Source: Gordonibacter sp034932485 (GTDB lineage: Bacteria > Actinomycetota > Coriobacteriia > Coriobacteriales > Eggerthellaceae). From it: a DNA stretch of 64,000 nucleotides. A model generated the notes under the pieces. The model was not told the DNA's origin and made no database searches. It worked only from the letters and a program-made list of their open reading frames with translations. The stretch lies in assembly GCA_034932485.1 (NCBI GenBank), contig JAYFOQ010000002.1, positions 62,001-126,000 of the forward strand, in the 5' to 3' direction. Every line of letters begins with the position of its first letter. The stretch's first letter is position 1. Below are positions 26,883-43,719 of this stretch, one piece after another. A program made the translations under genes and the position numbers.

Positions 26883-29546
26883 ATGGAAACGAATACGGAA
26901 ACTTCCAAATCAGCCAAAACAAAGCAGCCCAACACCGTCTCCGATCTTCCAAATGATTCCGCTTCCAACGTTGAAGGAGTTACCACAAACCAAGACGTAG
27001 CACCAGTTCAGAACACAACCGCAGCGCAGGTGACCACCGCAGATCAAGGTCTAGCCGCAACGCAGGTGACCATCGTGGATCAGGGTCTAGCCGCAACGCA
27101 AGATGATACAACCCCGCCTGCCACGGAAAAAACCTCAACAACGTGTGCGCCCTATCTACAAAATCGCGAACTGTCTTGGCTTACCTTCAACGAACGCGTA
27201 CTCGACCAAGGCGCGGACGAAACCGTCCCTCTGCTCGAGCGCCTGAATTTCGTTTCCATCTTCTGGAGCAACCTTCAAGAATTTTTCATGGTACGTGTGG
27301 GCAGTTTAACCGACCTCTCTCTGGTGAAGAAGCATATTGTAGACTCAAAGTCGGGCATGACGCCTCCCGAACAACTCGATGCTATTTACGCCCGCTGCCA
27401 CGAGCTCTATCCCATCCAAGAACGCACTTTCGAGAGCGTCCGATACCTGCTATCCAAGCGTGACATTTACCATTTGCGTCCCGAAGAGCTAGACGATACG
27501 CAACGCATGTATCTGTCTGACTATGTACGCAGCGATGTTATGCCTTTTCTCTCTCCACAGATCATTAATTCACGTCATCCCTTCCCTCATTTGGAGAACG
27601 GCGCACTGTACGTCGTCGTACGCCTCGATGAAGACGCCGACGAGAAAAGAGCGCCCAAAACAAGCAAAGACGCCAAAAAAGCAAAGAACCTGGGGGCCGA
27701 AGGGGTAACGTTGGGTCTTGTGCCTATGCCGCGACAGTGCGCACGCGTAATTGAACTTCCGGGCAAAGGATTACAGTTTATCTTGCTGGAACATGCCATT
27801 GAAATGGTGGCGACAGAAATCTTTTCCATGTACCGCGTTAAACATACCAACGTGATATGCGTTACCCGCAACGCCGACCTTGATGCCACTGAAGGCACTG
27901 ACGAAAACGACGAAGATTACCGCGAGCATATGAAACGCATCTTAAAGAAACGCTCTCGGTTGGCACCGGTGCGCCTAGAAAGCGAGCGTCCACTTTCTTC
28001 CACACTGGAAAAGCTATTGATGCAGCGGCTAAACCTCAAGCCACATCAGCTGTACTCCACCTTGGTTCCACTCGACATGAGCTACACTTGGGGCTTGGCC
28101 GGCCTGCTTCCAGAAAAAGAATGTGCGAAGTTAACCAATGTGCCCTTCACCCCTCAATGGCCTGCTTGCCTAGATCGCAACCGGCGGATTATTGATCAGG
28201 TAGCCGAAAAGGAAGTACTCTTAAGCTACCCCTATGAAACTATGGATGCTTTTGTACAGCTTCTACGCGAAGCAGCTAACGATCCTGCCGTCATTTCCAT
28301 TAAGATTACGTTGTACCGTCTAGCCAGTCAGTCGCATCTGGCTGAAGCCCTCATCGCAGCAGCTGAAAACGGTAAAGAAGTTACCGCCCTCTTTGAATTA
28401 CGCGCTCGTTTTGACGAGAGCAACAATATCGAATGGTCACAGCGCTTCGAGCAAGCAGGGTGTAACGTCATCTACGGATTCCGCGATTTCAAGGTACACT
28501 CAAAAATTTGCTGCATTACACGTCAAACCGAACGAGGTTTGCAGCATATCACGCAGTTAGGCACCGGCAACTATAACGAAAAGACAGCCAAGCTCTACAC
28601 CGACTTAGCCTTCATCACTACCGATGCAACCTTTGGACGCGATGCTGTTGAATTTTTCCGTAATATGGGGCTAGAAAACACCTCCGATAACTACGACATT
28701 ATGTGGGTAGCTCCCCTTCAGATTAAACCTATGATCATCGATCGCATCGATCGCGAAATCGAGCGTGCTCGTGCGGGCGAAGACACGGGATTATTCTTCA
28801 AGACGAATTCCATCACCGACAAAGAGGTTATCGACAAACTAGCGGAGGCGAGCCAGGCAGGTGTTCCTATAACGCTCTTTGTACGGGGCATCAGCTGTAT
28901 CGTACCCGGTCTTGAAGGATTCACCGAAAACGTTCACGTGGTCTCTATCGTTGGTCGCCTACTGGAACACAGCCGCATTTATGGATTCGGACCGCACGAA
29001 AATATGAAGCTATACCTGTCGAGCGCCGACCTCATGACACGCAACATGGATAAACGTATCGAAATAGCCTGGCCAGTACTCGACGAAGAACTACGCAAAG
29101 AAATACTGGGTTACTTCGGAATAAGCATGAGCGACACCGCTAAGTTACGCGAACTCTTACCTGATAAAAACTACACCCCTTTGGGATTTTTCTCCGAGAA
29201 AGACGAGGATGACAATACCATATTGTTCGACTCGCAGGAATTTTTTATAAAAAGGGCTCAGCAACGCCGGCTCGAAGCAGCGGAAATCATTGCTGCACGC
29301 GAGGCTTCGCAACGCCGCAGCACCCAAGTGTCACCGCAGGTGCATCAGGAAACCCCGCTCGCCGTCGAGACAACAACAGCCGTCGAAACGCGTGAATCTG
29401 TAGCCCTTGAAGCCGATGAGATTGAGCAACCCATGGTGATGGAGCAGTCCAGCGAACAACACATCGTTGTAGCCCCAGCGCCAACCAACAGCCCCACCCG
29501 CAAACCAAGTTTGTTGGTACGCATTCTGGCGCGATTTCTGCGTTAA
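26883..29546 (+). CDS. ppk: polyphosphate kinase 1 with extended N- and C-termini
   Basis: Synthesises polyphosphate from ATP. The 887 residues exceed the usual 690-740. An N-terminal extension of about 90 residues is Thr/Gln/Ala-rich and contains a near-duplicate segment (VTTADQGLAATQ / VTIVDQGLAATQ). The C-terminal 100 residues are also low complexity, ending in a basic helix (SLLVRILARFLR). The core is intact: YLQNRELSWLTFNERVLDQ, the HSKICCI and HSRIYGFG histidine motifs of the PLD-like catalytic domains, and STDLMTRN-type SADLMTRNMDKRIE. AGGGAA precedes the ATG. Confidence 0.95.
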   Translation: METNTETSKSAKTKQPNTVSDLPNDSASNVEGVTTNQDVAPVQNTTAAQVTTADQGLAATQVTIVDQGLAATQDDTTPPATEKTSTTCAPYLQNRELSWLTFNERVLDQGADETVPLLERLNFVSIFWSNLQEFFMVRVGSLTDLSLVKKHIVDSKSGMTPPEQLDAIYARCHELYPIQERTFESVRYLLSKRDIYHLRPEELDDTQRMYLSDYVRSDVMPFLSPQIINSRHPFPHLENGALYVVVRLDEDADEKRAPKTSKDAKKAKNLGAEGVTLGLVPMPRQCARVIELPGKGLQFILLEHAIEMVATEIFSMYRVKHTNVICVTRNADLDATEGTDENDEDYREHMKRILKKRSRLAPVRLESERPLSSTLEKLLMQRLNLKPHQLYSTLVPLDMSYTWGLAGLLPEKECAKLTNVPFTPQWPACLDRNRRIIDQVAEKEVLLSYPYETMDAFVQLLREAANDPAVISIKITLYRLASQSHLAEALIAAAENGKEVTALFELRARFDESNNIEWSQRFEQAGCNVIYGFRDFKVHSKICCITRQTERGLQHITQLGTGNYNEKTAKLYTDLAFITTDATFGRDAVEFFRNMGLENTSDNYDIMWVAPLQIKPMIIDRIDREIERARAGEDTGLFFKTNSITDKEVIDKLAEASQAGVPITLFVRGISCIVPGLEGFTENVHVVSIVGRLLEHSRIYGFGPHENMKLYLSSADLMTRNMDKRIEIAWPVLDEELRKEILGYFGISMSDTAKLRELLPDKNYTPLGFFSEKDEDDNTILFDSQEFFIKRAQQRRLEAAEIIAAREASQRRSTQVSPQVHQETPLAVETTTAVETRESVALEADEIEQPMVMEQSSEQHIVVAPAPTNSPTRKPSLLVRILARFLR

Positions 29547-29565
29547 GAAATGTGACAGGAAAGCT

Positions 29566-29880
29566 TTACCCGAAAAGACGAATCACAAAAAAGGCAAGCG
29601 CTAACGCACCGACACACACGCAGGCAAGATAGTCGCTTCCAACAAGACGCAGCGGTCTTAGGTGCGTGCGATGGGGTGCGGCCGCATAGCAACGTGTATC
29701 CATAGCAATTGCTAGGCGTTCTGCATGACGCAACGAACCCTCCAAAAGAGGCACTATTAAAGAAGCATAGCTCTTCATGCGCGAAACAATGCCTTTATCA
29801 AACCCCTGCACGCCTCGCGCGCGCTGGGCTAAAGCCACCTGCGCGGCCTCATCTGATAAGAGAGGTATTTTACTAAAGCA
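29566..29880 (-). pseudogene. 3' remnant of an energy-coupling-factor transmembrane gene (ecfT/cbiQ)
   Basis: About 105 codons encode only the C-terminal end of an EcfT protein: IPLLSDEAAQVALAQRARGV, RMKSYASLIVPLLEGSLRHAERLAIAMDTRCYAA, then a final membrane helix. The membrane-spanning N-terminal half is missing. Its frame runs out into the end of the neighbouring truncated membrane protein gene and meets a stop at 29936. No ECF ATPase or S-component gene flanks it. A deletion or rearrangement has joined the two. It ends 20 bases from the convergent ppk stop. Confidence 0.75.
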
Positions 29881-30734
29881 CGCTCGCTCCGCACAAACAA
29901 AAGCGGTAACGCGCAGATTAGGGCCGTTGCTCCCCCTATGAGCTCAAGTGAGGCTTCCGTATACAGTGTGTGATACATATTCATGCTTGTTACAAACAAA
30001 AGAAAGATGACGGCCGGCGTAACAATGAAAAACAGAACGCGTGAGAGGGGCGTAGAAAAGGTACTGCCGCCCTCCACCAACGACAAATCAAGCCTGCCGA
30101 ATACATCCCACCAGTTGGAGCCTGATGTCGTAGCCCGCTCGGGTGCTCGATGAGAAAAAGCGTTCTTGAGACATCCGACAGTACCAAACACTGCCAAAAC
30201 AAACAACACAATAGTAGCAAAGGGGACATCGAGAAAAGAGAGTGCCGCATCAACCATCAGCACACCAGCACCCAAAACCACCAGGGCAGCAAAGGTAACG
30301 CGGAAGTTGGAAAATCTGACCTGACGAACCCACGACATGCAAAGCACGGCTGCACCGAAACCAAGTGGTATCCCCGCAAGCGTCAGGACAGAAGAAGGGA
30401 TATCTGCCAAAAACACCGCACTACCTATCACTCCTAAGCCTAATAGGTAAGCAATTCCCGCCGTCAAAAGCAACCGTCGACCTATACGTGCGTAGGCAGT
30501 TTTCAGAAGACAAACGAACAGCATGGAAAGTGAAGTGAACATAGCCGCAAGCGCCATAGCAAGAAGCAGCGGCGAAGAAACCAAGGGCTCAAGAACAGCC
30601 CCTCTCCCCGTTTCAAACAACAATAAGCGCACCACATTCAGGGGTGCTAATAAAAGTGGCATGGTGGAAAAGAAAGCCACCATCGACATGAGAGAAATTA
30701 CATCAAAGTCGTCCCATTGGCGCAGTGTTCGCAC
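29829..30734 (-). pseudogene. truncated membrane domain of a LuxR-type transmembrane regulator-like protein
   Basis: A 301-residue frame with about eight membrane helices (starting near SLMSMVAFFSTMPLLLAPLNVV). Its layout parallels the first two thirds of the intact LuxR membrane regulator at 42133-43530. It stops abruptly after VRSERALVKYLSYQM with six unrelated residues, where the sequence becomes the 3' part of an ecfT gene in another frame. The remaining helices and the DNA-binding domain are absent. The only start in reach is GTG at 30734, with no clear ribosome-binding site. The LuxR relation is a structural resemblance, not proven homology; it could be another membrane family. Confidence 0.55.
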
Positions 30735-30839
30735 GTGCGGTATACCAGCCTTCCGCGTCGCTTGCTTGTAATTACTACCTTTTTACTTCAGTATATCACT
30801 GCTGCAAGCGACGCCTGGCGAAACAAACCTTCGCAATAA

Positions 30840-32174
30840 CTATAGTGCCGATTCCACCATTGCGGCAATAACGCCGGCATGGCGCTCGGCCTCTTCTGCA
30901 CTAGCGGCCTCAACCATAACGCGCACAACCGGCTCAGTGCCACTAGGACGAATAAGCACCCGACCATCTTCGCCCAGCTCGGCCTCGGCAGCAGCTACTG
31001 CAGCCGCCACGGCTTCGCTTCCATCCAAAGCATGCTTATCTTTTACGCGCACATTGATGAGCGCCTGAGGAAATCGAGTCATAACGGAGGCAGCCTCAGC
31101 TGCCGATTTCTCGGCACGTTTGCATGCAGCCAAAAACTGAAGTGCAGTAACAAGCCCATCTCCGGTGGAATTATGCTCCAAGAAAATCATGTGTCCACTC
31201 TGCTCGCCCCCTAACACATATCCGCCCTCACGCATGGCCTCCAGTACGTAGCGGTCGCCCACCTTCGTCTGAATAAGCTGTATACCCGCCTCGCGCATGG
31301 CGTGAACAAGCCCTAGATTACACATAACCGTGGACACAGCCGTATTTCCGGCCAAGAGCCCTCTCTGCTTAAAGTCGATGGCACATACAGCCTCAACTAC
31401 GTCTCCGTCAATTTCATTACCAGACGAATCCACCAACATAACGCGGTCGGCATCGCCGTCGTGAGCAATACCAACATCTGCGCCAATCTCAACCACCAAA
31501 TCGCGCACCGGACCCAAATGGGTAGACCCACAGTTCACATTGATATCGGTACCATCAAATTCCTCGTTGATAACCACGACCTCGGCGCCCAAGCGACGCA
31601 ATGCTTCCGCACTCGTCATGCACGAGGCCCCGTGGCCCACATCGAGCGCCACTTTTAAGCCCTTGAAATCAATTCCCTCATCAATCACCGTTGAAACAGC
31701 ATGCGCAATATAGAGTTCAACCGCGTCTTCTACCGGTAACGCTACACCCACCGCATCACCCGCAGGCATCTCATCGGCCACCGCGCCACCGCGCGCAACA
31801 AATGCCTCTATTTCGTCTTCGACCGCGTCGGGCAGCTTGAACCCCTGGCCGTCAAATAGCTTAATGCCGTTATACTCGGGCGGGTTGTGCGAAGCAGAGA
31901 TAACAATTCCGCCATCGCAATGCAGCTCGCGCACCAATAGTGCAATGGCTGGCGTAGGAATAATGCCAACCAGAAGGGCGGTACCGCCCATTGACATAAT
32001 GCCCGCCGCAACACACGACTCCAGCATGTCACCTGAAAGACGCGTATCCTTACCTACCAAAATAGTCTTACCCTTGAATGCCACCGCTGCTTGACCCAAC
32101 TTGAAGGCCAAATCACACGTAAGCTCGGTGTTAGCAACGCCACGAACACCATCGGTTCCAAAAAGCCGCGCCAT
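30840..32174 (-). CDS. glmM: phosphoglucosamine mutase
   Basis: Interconverts glucosamine-6-phosphate and glucosamine-1-phosphate for UDP-GlcNAc and peptidoglycan. The 444-residue length is standard. The N-terminal LFGTDGVRGVAN, the catalytic phosphoserine loop (VISASHNPPEYNGIKLF, about residues 96-112), the metal site (DGDADRVM, about 240) and the phosphate-binding RPSGTEPVVRVMVE near the C-terminus are all intact. Its ATG shares one base with the hisE stop (TAATG), so the two are coupled. Confidence 0.97.
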   Translation of the reverse strand: MARLFGTDGVRGVANTELTCDLAFKLGQAAVAFKGKTILVGKDTRLSGDMLESCVAAGIMSMGGTALLVGIIPTPAIALLVRELHCDGGIVISASHNPPEYNGIKLFDGQGFKLPDAVEDEIEAFVARGGAVADEMPAGDAVGVALPVEDAVELYIAHAVSTVIDEGIDFKGLKVALDVGHGASCMTSAEALRRLGAEVVVINEEFDGTDINVNCGSTHLGPVRDLVVEIGADVGIAHDGDADRVMLVDSSGNEIDGDVVEAVCAIDFKQRGLLAGNTAVSTVMCNLGLVHAMREAGIQLIQTKVGDRYVLEAMREGGYVLGGEQSGHMIFLEHNSTGDGLVTALQFLAACKRAEKSAAEAASVMTRFPQALINVRVKDKHALDGSEAVAAAVAAAEAELGEDGRVLIRPSGTEPVVRVMVEAASAEEAERHAGVIAAMVESAL

Positions 32175-32674
32175 TATTTACCTCGTTTCACACAGTCGTC
32201 ACGCAGACAAATCCCACCGTGCGGACGCTCTTCGTTGGTCATACGGTTATTCAACTCTGCCGCAAACTCGTCCAAATCAATGCCAAAGCGCTCTAACACC
32301 ACCAAAAGGTGATACATTACATCGGCAGCCTCATAACGCAAATGATTAACAGCATCAAAATATTCCGCAGGCAATTCAACACCCAGCGCATCTTCGCTCG
32401 CGGGGCTCTCATTGCCCGTATCGATTGCTAAAGCAGCCGCCAAAGAAGAACACGCCCAGGATTCTACATCCTTCGCGGCTAGCGCCACCTCACCCGCTTC
32501 CTCCATAACCTTTTTGAGCACATCGTCTACTGGCCCCGAAAGCAGGCGACAAGTATAGCTCTCATCCCCCACCTCGCGCCGAGCCGTAATAGTGCCAGCC
32601 AGCGCTTCAAGCGTAGCTCCTATTTGAGAAGCAGGTTGTACCTCGCCCGAAGGAAAATAAGTTTTTTGGGTCAT
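32174..32674 (-). CDS. hisE: phosphoribosyl-ATP pyrophosphatase (HisE)
   Basis: Second step of histidine synthesis. The MazG-like helical fold is visible: KVMEEAGEVALAAKD (about residues 56-70) and YEAADVMYHLLVVLERFGIDLDEF (about 113-136). The length is 166 residues from the ATG at 32674 (MTQKTYFPSGE), chosen because GAAAGG lies before it. It is longer than the usual 90-110 because of an insertion between the two motifs (SSLAAALAIDTGNESPASEDALGVE) and an N-terminal extension. No HisI domain is present. No other his genes are nearby; it is coupled to glmM instead. Confidence 0.88.
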   Translation of the reverse strand: MTQKTYFPSGEVQPASQIGATLEALAGTITARREVGDESYTCRLLSGPVDDVLKKVMEEAGEVALAAKDVESWACSSLAAALAIDTGNESPASEDALGVELPAEYFDAVNHLRYEAADVMYHLLVVLERFGIDLDEFAAELNNRMTNEERPHGGICLRDDCVKRGK

Positions 32675-32794
32675 ATTCAGCCTTTCGCTCTCGCCCAAGC
32701 GCCCATCTGCCGCCGACAAAGAATGCTCCTTCTTTGCCCTCACAGCAAAATATTAGCAAAAAAACTCGTGTTGTTCAGTCTTATACGGCAGCAT

Positions 32795-32827
32795 AAAAGA
32801 GGGGCGCGCCATGCGCGCCCCTCTTTT
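32795..32827 (-). terminator. strong Rho-independent terminator after rpoC
   Basis: A 15-bp perfect stem AAAAGAGGGGCGCGC/GCGCGCCCCTCTTTT with a 3-base loop, 9 bases past the rpoC stop. Both outer ends are A/T runs, so it could work in either direction. Confidence 0.93.
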
Positions 32828-32835
32828 ATCAAAGT

Positions 32836-40791
<7,956 letters not shown>

Positions 40792-41137
40792 GAGGCTTTT
40801 CCTCCTTCAAGTTAAGCCGTAAATCTGCAAAAAATCACAATTTCCTAAGATACTTCGGCATTATAATAATGTCAAGAAAAACTTTTACAAATTATGTACA
40901 TTTTTTGTTGATTTTGCCTCTTAACTGGGGAAACAGGGACTGTTTTTTCTTTTGCAACGGCGGGATTCAAGCTAGTGATTTGCCAAATCGTAGGTTATTA
41001 ATAGTGTCACTTTTGCTTCGCCCCTACGTCATTGAACCATCCGCCCACAGCGATGCGCTTTTACGGCAGTACTTCGAATTTGTTGTCCCGCTTCGCTCTG
41101 ACAGCTTTAATAGGGATCCAGGCAGCTTAAGTTGCCC
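40792..41137 (-). promoter_or_regulatory. rpoBC upstream region with sigma-70-type promoter
   Basis: The 346-base gap has no supported gene. On the minus strand, TTGACA (40870-40875) and TATCTT (40847-40852), exactly 17 bases apart, form a near-consensus promoter about 55 bases before the rpoB start. The surrounding sequence is AT-rich, as expected for a strong promoter. The distal part (41100-41137) holds short complementary segments (CCCCTGTAGGGG) that may end the upstream DUF2156 transcript. No L10-type autoregulatory leader was recognised. Confidence 0.75.
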
Positions 41138-42043
41138 CTACAGGGGACGTGCCTGAAACTTCTCCAGCAAAGCACAAGGCTGATAGCTCAGTTTATTCTC
41201 ACGCATACCAGGAAGCCCTAAATCTTCCTCAAGATTGAGGTAGGCGGCTCGATCGAGAACCGCCCTTGCCTGCTCGCGCAAAAGAACCCGCCAGATATAA
41301 CGGTAGTCAAGGTTACCCTTCAATACCATAACGTCAAAGGCACCACCCGAAAGCAAACTACCGTAAGCATAACCCTCCACGCGCGAATCGATACGCAAAA
41401 GAATACCCTCGAGATCGAGCGCTTGGAAGTGATCCAAATCAAGCAGGATCTTACGATGCTCCAACTCCAACGGATGCTCATCCGTACCGCGACGACGACT
41501 GCCCTCAAACCAACGCTGCTGAAATTCCCGCAACTCGTCTCGGTGGTTGGGCCCAATTGACTCAAACGTAATACCCTGAGCACCGTAGAGCTGATAGAAC
41601 TTATTTACCTCACGACGTTTTTTCGCCAAACCCGGACCAGCATAAGAAGCAATATCTTGTGTGTGATATACATAGTCGACAAAAGCCCGATCGGACACGA
41701 AAGCATAAGCACCAGAATCTTGAGTTTCCAGCTGTTCTTTTTCCTCAGGGGTGACGTTAACAAAGCAGAAGGGGCAGCCATCCCGCTGCGCCTCATCGAC
41801 GAGGTTTGCTGCGGCGCTCACCATATTATCCTCACCCAGCGGAAGAAAGTACGCCACCGCATCGTCTAAGCGACGCGTTTGTCGTACATAAAGCGCCCCA
41901 TGGTGAAAGCAGACTTCCAAACCATACTTTTCTTGCAGCGAATACAAGTTCGCAAACCCCAAGGTAGAGTCGTTACGCCGTAGCGGCGCCAGTATCCGAC
42001 CAACCGCATCTTTATCGGTCAATCGCAAAGGTCTGAATTCCAT
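41138..42043 (-). CDS. DUF2156 (phosphatidylglycerol lysyltransferase C-terminal-like) protein
   Basis: A 301-residue soluble protein with the double-GNAT fold of the DUF2156 family, homologous to the catalytic half of MprF. It starts MEFRPLRLTDKDAVGRILAPL and has YAYGSLLSGGAFDVMVLKGNLDYR and a final LNLEEDLGLPGMRENKLSYQP; all are family-typical. A further GTG 10 codons upstream is possible. There is no membrane domain in the gene. The flippase-like UPF0104 protein lies about 30 kb away. The substrate may be an aminoacyl-tRNA, which is unproven. Confidence 0.83.
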   Translation of the reverse strand: MEFRPLRLTDKDAVGRILAPLRRNDSTLGFANLYSLQEKYGLEVCFHHGALYVRQTRRLDDAVAYFLPLGEDNMVSAAANLVDEAQRDGCPFCFVNVTPEEKEQLETQDSGAYAFVSDRAFVDYVYHTQDIASYAGPGLAKKRREVNKFYQLYGAQGITFESIGPNHRDELREFQQRWFEGSRRRGTDEHPLELEHRKILLDLDHFQALDLEGILLRIDSRVEGYAYGSLLSGGAFDVMVLKGNLDYRYIWRVLLREQARAVLDRAAYLNLEEDLGLPGMRENKLSYQPCALLEKFQARPL

Positions 42044-42132
42044 GTGCCACGCATTTCGTCGAAAGGAAAGCACCCATTATGGCAGTGGAACCGCAAGGCA
42101 GCAACTTCCCGTACCCGAAACATCATCTTCGC

Positions 42133-43530
42133 CTAGCCGTTATGCACTACATCGAGAAGCTCTTCTTTAGAATGAACACCCATTTTGCTGTAAATACGGC
42201 GAATGTGAGTTTTCACGGTGTTCGTGGATACAAACAATTCTTCAGCAATAAAAGGAGCACTGCGGCCCTGGGCCAACAGCACCAATATCTCGTTTTCGCG
42301 CGGTGATAGACACGCCTGTTCACCTATAACGCGACAACGTTCTTCGCCCAAGCGCTTGAAGTCGTGAGAGTCGGCCTCGGCACCCTCGCCACGCACACCC
42401 ACGGTAGCAACCACGGCCACTACCACCAAGAACACCACCATAAACAACCGAGCAAAAAGGCTCATCAGGGTATCACCCACCAATGGCCATACCGAAAACA
42501 CCACCAAAAAGAACAACGTATAACAAGCGCCTATGGCCCCGAATACCAATCGTGCATCTAAGGCATCATCTAGCACAACGAGACGTACCCATAAAAGCGA
42601 GCCCATAACAGCCATGGCACATCCAATAGGTATGTTGAAGGCAAACTGTCCCAAAAAACCAGTAACAGAAGCCATCAGCCAAGCCAGCAACAAGAGGGCC
42701 ACGAACACCACAGGCACCAGTCGATACAGCATGCGAAGACCACCACGCGACGTTTTGCGAGCTAGTACATACAAAAGAAATGCACCCAAAGCGAAACCAA
42801 CCGTACTACCCCAAGAACTCTCAACCCCCAAAACCGTCTCAACACTCTGACCCACCGTGTTTGCGCCCCAAACCGATGCAGTTATGTAAGCCAAGAGTAT
42901 CAAGCCCGTTGCCGGCAGCCAATTGCGCACCCCTGCCCGTCGTAAGCGCTGAGTCGCATCGCTCCACGTACCCTTGGGGTAGTCAAGATTGGCAGGCATA
43001 GGAATAAAGCATGAAAGTATCAAACCTGCAATTAAGACGGGCACCGCAGCCCACGCCACTACGGCACTCAGGGCCAAATACAGAGCCTTCAATAAAGCTG
43101 CTAAGAAGCAGGCGCCAGCCACATCAACAAGGGCATCGTGCTCCCGCTCGCCACCGAAAGCACCACCCCAGCGCACGAAAGAAAATGCAAGCCCACCGCC
43201 AAACAGCGTACCCCCAGCAGCTGCCACCGCCAAAGGGAGGGAGGTCGCACCCGCAGCCCAACCCACCAATAATCCAAGAGACGCGACAAGCCCGCCACCA
43301 TCGACAGGAAGAGCACCTTTAAACTGCTTACGAGAGCACACCGCCAAGACAAGACAACCGAGCGCCGATGCCGTAATGGTGGCTGCCAGAAACCAGCGTG
43401 TCGCTTGTGCTCCTCCCATGAGAGGAGCGAGACTCATCGGGTTGTCGGCAAGCGAAATAACCACACTCAGTAGGCCACCAAGTGCAACGAAAGGGCTTAA
43501 AGCCCGTTGCCTTTCTTGTCTTTTTGCCAT
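42133..43530 (-). CDS. LuxR-family transcription regulator with polytopic membrane domain
   Basis: A 465-residue protein with about twelve hydrophobic helices followed by a C-terminal LuxR helix-turn-helix (CLSPRENEILVLLAQGRSAPFIAEELFVSTNTVKTHIRRIYSKMG, about 398-442). Starts at the ATG at 43530 with a GGGGAGG Shine-Dalgarno. This architecture, with no receiver domain, is abundant in Eggerthellaceae and often adjoins a reductase gene it controls. Here the flavin reductase lies immediately upstream. The ligand is probably a membrane-permeable or periplasmic molecule; that is inference. Confidence 0.9.
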   Translation of the reverse strand: MAKRQERQRALSPFVALGGLLSVVISLADNPMSLAPLMGGAQATRWFLAATITASALGCLVLAVCSRKQFKGALPVDGGGLVASLGLLVGWAAGATSLPLAVAAAGGTLFGGGLAFSFVRWGGAFGGEREHDALVDVAGACFLAALLKALYLALSAVVAWAAVPVLIAGLILSCFIPMPANLDYPKGTWSDATQRLRRAGVRNWLPATGLILLAYITASVWGANTVGQSVETVLGVESSWGSTVGFALGAFLLYVLARKTSRGGLRMLYRLVPVVFVALLLLAWLMASVTGFLGQFAFNIPIGCAMAVMGSLLWVRLVVLDDALDARLVFGAIGACYTLFFLVVFSVWPLVGDTLMSLFARLFMVVFLVVVAVVATVGVRGEGAEADSHDFKRLGEERCRVIGEQACLSPRENEILVLLAQGRSAPFIAEELFVSTNTVKTHIRRIYSKMGVHSKEELLDVVHNG

Positions 43531-43612
43531 ACTAGCCTCCCCTACTTTCAAGCGCCCAGTATAGCATCGCCCAAAGCAAGAGTCGGCACCGAAGGCAACG
43601 AGTACCGGTTCT

Positions 43613-43649
43613 AAGAAAAACTCCCCTCAATGCGCCGCATCAAGGGGAG
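43613..43649 (-). terminator. Rho-independent terminator after the flavin reductase
   Basis: Arms CTCCCCT and AGGGGAG (43621-43627 and 43643-43649) with an inner ATGC/GCAT pairing. On the minus strand they are followed by TTTTTCTT. It separates the reductase from the LuxR gene downstream. Confidence 0.85.
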
Positions 43650-43719
43650 AAGGTATACCCTTAAACACCACCCAGACATTCCTCTGTACACGGAAGAAGT
43701 CTTGCAATTCTCAATTACC

